8,095 bases of DNA from NCBI GenBank assembly GCA_900752535.1, contig CAADVV010000042.1:1-8095 (forward strand), given 5' to 3'. The notes under the pieces were generated by a model that searched no databases, had not been told where the DNA came from, and saw only the letters and a program-made list of their open reading frames with translations. This document shows, in pieces, positions 4,986-8,095 of the stretch. Both the position numbers and the translations under genes were made by a program. The number at the start of each line of letters is the position of its first letter. Within the stretch, counting starts at the first letter, position 1. The stretch comes from Bacteroidales bacterium. GTDB lineage: Bacteria; Bacteroidota; Bacteroidia; Bacteroidales; Muribaculaceae.

Positions 4986-5675
4986 TCAGTCGTCGCAGGA
5001 GCAGTGGGTGTAGTGCGTCGCCGAGTGGCACTCGCGGACGTTGACGTCGACGATGATGTGGCGGTTGGCTATGGCGTCGATTGTCGCCATTTCGTGGGAG
5101 ACAAGCAGGACTGTCGAGCGTCCTTTCAGCTCGCCGACGATGTCGTAGATACGGTGCTCGAAGTGCTTGTCGACATAGCTCAGCGGCTCGTCGAGCACGA
5201 CCACCTCGGGGCGTGACACGAGGGCGCGCCCCAACAGCGTGCGCTGGAGCTGTCCGCCGGAGAGCTCGCCGATGGCCTTGGATGAATGGGACCGGAGGTC
5301 GACGGGAGGCAGCATTTCGTCGACGCGGCGGTCGGCCTCGTCGCGTTTCATCCCTTTCAGACCAAGCAACCCGGAGGCTATCACCTCGCGCACTGTGATG
5401 GGAAAGCGCAGGTCGATCATCGACCGCTGGGGCAGGTAACCTATCGGCAGATAGCTGACGGGGCGCCCGTCGGTGCCGTAATAGGTCACACGGCCGCTCA
5501 GAGGTTTGAGCAGTCCGAGGATTATGCGCATCAGAGTTGTCTTGCCCCCGCCGTTGGGGCCGGTTATGGCCATGAAATCGCCGCGGCAGACGCTAAGACT
5601 GATGTCGTCGAGCGTCGTGCGCCCGTCCCAGCCCATTGTGACATGGTCGATGTCGATGAGTCTGCGGTCGGTCAT
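4986..5675 (-). CDS. Metal (Zn/Mn-type) ABC transporter ATP-binding protein
   Basis: This 229-residue cytoplasmic ATPase powers a metal importer of the ZnuABC/TroABCD group. All ATP-binding motifs are intact: Walker A GPNGGGKT (39-46), Q-loop LPQ with Gln83, signature LSGGQ (138-142), Walker B VVVLDE (158-163) and the switch His194 in SHE. The YLPQR segment and its short length fit the metal-importer branch. The C-terminus (216-229) is rich in likely metal ligands: Cys216, His217, His221, His224, Cys225 and Cys227. This suggests metal sensing or storage at the ATPase (inference). Its ATG overlaps the stop of the binding-protein gene in ATGA, so the two are translationally coupled. No permease gene follows; the next gene is convergent. 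Zinc is favoured over manganese, but the sequence alone does not settle it. Confidence 0.9.
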   Translation of the reverse strand: MTDRRLIDIDHVTMGWDGRTTLDDISLSVCRGDFMAITGPNGGGKTTLMRIILGLLKPLSGRVTYYGTDGRPVSYLPIGYLPQRSMIDLRFPITVREVIASGLLGLKGMKRDEADRRVDEMLPPVDLRSHSSKAIGELSGGQLQRTLLGRALVSRPEVVVLDEPLSYVDKHFEHRIYDIVGELKGRSTVLLVSHEMATIDAIANRHIIVDVNVRECHSATHYTHCSCDD

Positions 5676-6568
5676 TTCGGGGCAGCGGGCGCCAATGCGT
5701 CCACGATGTTGTTCATTTCGGCCATCCAGTCATAGTCGAGCGGCCTGATGACCGTCTCCCGGGCGCCAATCTGAGCGTTGGCGCTCTCGGCCTGACGTGA
5801 GTCGGTGTCTTTCTGCACGAATATCACCTTTGCGCCGCTGGCCCGAGCCTCGTCGATGTGGGCCTGAAGGTCGGCTATGGATACCTCCTTGTGTTCGGCG
5901 CCGCCGAGCGCAATCTGGCGCAGTCCGTAGTCGCGGGCGAAATATCCCAGCGAGGGATGCCAGACTAGGAAAGCACTGCCTTTGAGGGGCGCGAGACGCT
6001 GTCTGAAAGCCGCGTCGAGCGAGTCGAGACGGGCCGTGAAGGCGGCGCCGTTGCGCTCGAAGTACTTGCTGTTTGACGGGTCGGCCTCGCTCATCGCTTT
6101 CACCATGTTGGCCACGATAATGCGCGCGTTGGCCACGGATGTCCATGTATGGGGGTCGGTCTCGCCCGGCAGGTGGGTGCCGACGAGCGGTTTGACGCCC
6201 TCAGCGGTGTTGTAGATGGGCAGTGAGGGATTCTCGTTGCGTATCTTGCCGACCACGGCGTCTTCAAACCCGATGTTGCCCATGGCCAGATAGGCCACGC
6301 TGTTGCGGGTATTCATAAGATTGGTGAACGAGGGGTCGTAGTTTTCGGGGTCACTTCCGGCTGACAGCAGGGAGCGGACGTCATATTTGTCGCCGACAAC
6401 CTGTTCGAGCAGATATTTCTGAGGCGGGAGGCTGACGGTCACTATCGGGCGTGTCGACTGGCGACCGCCGCATGAAGCGAGCGCCACGGCGAGGGCTGCG
6501 ATGGCTGTGATAAAGGCCGTGTGGCCGGCTGACAGATGCTGACGTATCTTTGTGATTAGGCCTTTCAA
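5672..6568 (-). CDS. Metal ABC transporter substrate-binding lipoprotein (ZnuA/TroA family)
   Basis: This is a 298-residue cluster A-I solute-binding protein that captures zinc or manganese for the importer. The N-terminus has a hydrophobic segment (17-31) and a lipobox ALASC with Cys33, so the mature protein should be a lipid-anchored periplasmic or surface protein. Family features follow: VTVSLPPQKYLLEQVVGD (43-60), GSDPENYDPS (71-80), DPHTW with His140, VWHPSLGYFARDYGL with His204 (201-215), and a C-terminal RPLDYDW near 275-281. The usual first metal ligand, His in DPHxYEP, is replaced here (DPENYDP), leaving His140, His204 and a likely acidic residue. No His-rich zinc loop is present. 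The start is TTG at 6566-6568: a TAA lies nine codons upstream and no in-frame ATG occurs between. Promoter elements lie just upstream, and the ATPase gene overlaps its 3' end. Confidence 0.88.
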   Translation of the reverse strand: MKGLITKIRQHLSAGHTAFITAIAALAVALASCGGRQSTRPIVTVSLPPQKYLLEQVVGDKYDVRSLLSAGSDPENYDPSFTNLMNTRNSVAYLAMGNIGFEDAVVGKIRNENPSLPIYNTAEGVKPLVGTHLPGETDPHTWTSVANARIIVANMVKAMSEADPSNSKYFERNGAAFTARLDSLDAAFRQRLAPLKGSAFLVWHPSLGYFARDYGLRQIALGGAEHKEVSIADLQAHIDEARASGAKVIFVQKDTDSRQAESANAQIGARETVIRPLDYDWMAEMNNIVDALAPAAPK

Positions 6569-6600
6569 GTGTAATAATTGTGGAGAGAATAGTTAATAAT

Positions 6601-6644
6601 CGTTTTCAACCGCAAAGATAATTAAAAATTTCGCGTTTTTCAAC
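6601..6644 (-). repeat. Direct repeat bracketing the metal-operon promoter
   Basis: On the - strand, GTTGAAAAACG (6644-6634) overlaps the -33 box and GTTGAAAACG (6610-6601) lies at the expected transcription start. They differ by one A and sit 34 bases apart, about three helical turns. A repressor bound at both would block the promoter, so this is a candidate metal-dependent operator (inference). Confidence 0.4.
6613..6644 (-). promoter_or_regulatory. Promoter of the metal-transport operon (- strand)
   Basis: Read on the - strand, TATCTTTG (6620-6613) is a good -7 box. GTTG (6644-6641), close to the TTTG -33 consensus, lies 20 bases upstream. Transcription should start near 6605, leaving about 35 bases before the TTG start. 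Since recQ ends at 6685, the metal operon has its own promoter. Confidence 0.72.
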
Positions 6645-6684
6645 ACTCGGTTGCCGATTTTTTCTGGGGAGATTTCGCAGATGG

Positions 6685-7500
6685 TTAGCGCTGACGGCGG
6701 CGCAGCAGAGCGTCGCTGATGGCTAAGGCCAGGCGCGTAACGCCGGGAGCGACGCTGTCGCCCAGCAGTGTCAGATAGTGCTGCGGGTCACGGCGATAGG
6801 CATCCATCACTGTCAGATATTGCTCGCGCGTCATCAGGCGGCTGAGGTCTTCAATGCGGCCGTCGGCCACGGCGTCGGCCAAGTGGCTGAGAACCGTCGC
6901 CGACTTCAGCCCGCGCTCTCGGGCAATCTCCGCGGGCGTCATGCCGCTGTTATAGAGCATCGCCGTCGCGGCTGTGCTCGCTCCCGCCGGAGCGGCCTTT
7001 GGCAGACCCTTGCGCTCGCGTATGAGGCGCGTGAACGGCTGCCAGTATTTGGTGGCCTTGCGCTCGCTGACGCCCTCGATGCGTGCGAACGATTCGATGT
7101 CGACAGGCTGATGTTTTTCGATTTCGAGAAGCGTCTTGTCGCTGAAAACGATATAGGGAGGCACACCCTCCTTGCGCGCAATCTCCATGCGCACGCGCTT
7201 CAGCTCGTTAAAAAGAGTGGGTCGGGGGGCTTCGGTCTTCGCGGCGCCTTTTTTTGTCTTTGCGGGTGGCACGTAGCGGGCCAGCGTGACTTTCTCGCCG
7301 GAGCGGACCACGCGATGGCCCAGCTCGTTAATCTTCAGACGGTTGTGGTCGCCGTAGTCTATGGTCATCAGCCCGAGCTGAATCATCTGGGAGATGTAGG
7401 CGCGCCACATGTCGGGGCTCAGGTCGCGCCCGGCGCCAAAGGTCCTGACATTCTGGAAGCCACGGGCGCGGATATCGGCGGGGGGGGGGCGCCGCCACAC
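6685..7500 (-). CDS. recQ: RecQ helicase, C-terminal part after the frameshift
   Basis: This frame carries the rest of RecQ downstream of the ten-C tract. True homology begins just after the tract with the winged-helix (RQC) segment (about 8-66 of this frame, including RTFGAGRDLSPDMW at 19-32). An HRDC domain lies near 92-163 and a helix-turn-helix tail near 178-215 (GMTPAEIARERGLKSATV), as found in many Bacteroidales RecQ proteins. The frame can be extended to a GTG at 7498-7500, but the first residues are an artefact of reading through in another frame, and no start signal is visible there. It is therefore not an independent gene. Without the helicase core it could not unwind DNA. The stop TAA lies at 6685-6687, about 40 bases from the promoter of the metal operon. 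Confidence 0.85.
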   Translation of the reverse strand: MWRRPPPADIRARGFQNVRTFGAGRDLSPDMWRAYISQMIQLGLMTIDYGDHNRLKINELGHRVVRSGEKVTLARYVPPAKTKKGAAKTEAPRPTLFNELKRVRMEIARKEGVPPYIVFSDKTLLEIEKHQPVDIESFARIEGVSERKATKYWQPFTRLIRERKGLPKAAPAGASTAATAMLYNSGMTPAEIARERGLKSATVLSHLADAVADGRIEDLSRLMTREQYLTVMDAYRRDPQHYLTLLGDSVAPGVTRLALAISDALLRRRQR

Positions 7501-8095
7501 CCCGCAGCAGCAGGTTGATTGTCAGCTGCTCGCCGCATCGTAGGACGGCGCTGACAGCCTTCTGCGCCTCAACCGTGCCGTCAAAGCGCGACGGTGGATT
7601 GAGACAGTTGTCACAGTTGCCGCAGTCGTGGGGAGAGGGCTCGTTGAAGTAGTTCAGGAGTATGCGGCGACGGCAGATACCCGCCGTGGCATATTCGGTC
7701 ATCAGCCTGAGTTTCTCCTTGTTGATTTTCTCGCGGCCACTCTCCTCGGCCCATTTCGTCAGGGTGATGACGTCGGCGTAGCTGTAGAACATCAGCGCGG
7801 TGGCGGGCAGCCCGTCGCGGCCGGCTCGACCTATCTCCTGATAGTAGCTCTCGAGATTTGAGGGGAGATTGCAGTGGACAACCCACCTGATGTTGCTTTT
7901 GTCGATGCCCATGCCGAAAGCCACGGTGGCGCAGACACACTGGAGCTCGCCGTTGATAAACCGTCGCTGCACGTCGTTGCGGCGCTCGGGCGTCAGTCCG
8001 GCGTGATAGGCTTCGGCGCGGAATCCGCGGTCGGCCAGTGCCTCGGCGGGCTCTTCGGGGGCCTTGCGGCTCCAGCCGGAGACGAAAACCGGAAC
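7328..8095 (-). CDS. recQ: RecQ helicase, middle part before the frameshift (5' end outside window)
   Basis: Open from the window edge at 8095 in frame 1, this is the second RecA-like lobe of an ATP-dependent 3'-5' DNA helicase used in recombination and repair. Visible motifs are SRKAPEE, AYHAGLTPERR (motif IV region), CATVAFGMGIDKSNIRWVVH (motif V) and YYQEIGRAGRDG (motif VI, arginine finger). The zinc-binding segment ICRRRILLNYF ... CGNCDNC follows and has all four expected cysteines. Homology stops at bases 7480-7489, a run of ten C on the coding strand. Beyond it this frame gives an unrelated Arg/Pro-rich tail ending at 7328. Removing one C restores the frame and joins the protein to the RQC domain. 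The domain order lobe 2, zinc, RQC, HRDC, HTH is then complete. The start and lobe 1 lie to the right of the window. Confidence 0.88.
   Translation of the reverse strand, partial: VPVFVSGWSRKAPEEPAEALADRGFRAEAYHAGLTPERRNDVQRRFINGELQCVCATVAFGMGIDKSNIRWVVHCNLPSNLESYYQEIGRAGRDGLPATALMFYSYADVITLTKWAEESGREKINKEKLRLMTEYATAGICRRRILLNYFNEPSPHDCGNCDNCLNPPSRFDGTVEAQKAVSAVLRCGEQLTINLLLRGVAAPPPRRYPRPWLPECQDLWRRARPEPRHVARLHLPDDSARADDHRLRRPQPSED
7480..7489 (-). repeat. Ten-base homopolymer (C10 on coding strand) breaking recQ
   Basis: The + strand has ten consecutive G at 7480-7489. It is the exact point where RecQ similarity jumps from one frame to another. A tract of nine would keep the frame and read ...VAAPPPADIR... 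across it. Tracts this long slip easily in replication and also cause sequencing errors. Confidence 0.9.

Noticed and set aside
5286..5735. 149-codon open frame on the + strand opposite the ATPase gene
   Set aside because: It is antisense to an ATPase with every motif intact, and has no recognisable protein features.
6778..7518. 246-codon open frame on the + strand opposite recQ
   Set aside because: It is a shadow of the recQ C-terminal frame; it shows no domain or signal and consists of His/Arg/Gly-rich sequence.
6685..7972. Two independent overlapping genes on the - strand
   Set aside because: Together they carry the RecQ domains once each in the right order, and the switch falls in a homopolymer, so this is one frameshifted gene.

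Overview
The window looks like chromosomal DNA from a Bacteroidales bacterium, probably a gut Muribaculaceae-like species (family level is inference). The signs are: several promoters with the Bacteroidota -7 box TAnnTTTG instead of a sigma70-type -10; few Shine-Dalgarno sites; a type IX secretion (T9SS) C-terminal sorting domain; a Bacteroidota-type Crp/Fnr regulator; and a RecQ with the C-terminal helix-turn-helix extension common in this order. Base composition is mixed: the recQ, metal-transport and first 540 bases are GC-rich, while the secreted-protein genes at 2461-4605 and several intergenic stretches are clearly AT-richer.

Layout. Everything from 1 to 4605 is read on the + strand. 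It begins with the tail of an unrecognised gene that overlaps by 4 bases (ATGA) a Tat-exported, Cys-rich TIGR04076 family protein. A terminator follows, then a 400-base AT-rich gap full of GTTAA/TTAAC motifs and inverted repeats, ending in a clear promoter. Next are a secreted NlpC/P60 cysteine peptidase with a strong terminator, a Crp/Fnr-like regulator with a GTG start and an AT-rich terminator, and a two-gene unit encoding a 160-residue protein with a T9SS sorting domain and a 548-residue secreted protein built of four fibronectin-III-like modules. A 16-bp-stem terminator closes the + strand block.

The gap at 4606-4985 lies between convergent genes and holds two inverted-repeat structures. 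One (4823-4941) resembles a REP/MITE-type intergenic element. From 4986 to 8095 everything is read on the - strand. In transcription order this is recQ (its start lies beyond the window edge), broken by a +1 frameshift in a ten-C homopolymer, then a promoter, a zinc/manganese-type substrate-binding lipoprotein, and its ATPase with a His/Cys-rich tail. No permease gene follows the ATPase.

How the genes work together. The binding lipoprotein and ATPase overlap by 4 bases and should serve one metal importer. The two secreted proteins share a small N-terminal module and a transcription unit, and probably act together at the cell surface; the adjacent Crp/Fnr protein is a possible but unproven regulator. 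I did not find a clear new defence or mobile system. The most unusual items are the hypermutable tract inside recQ, the missing permease, the paired secreted proteins and the palindromic intergenic element.
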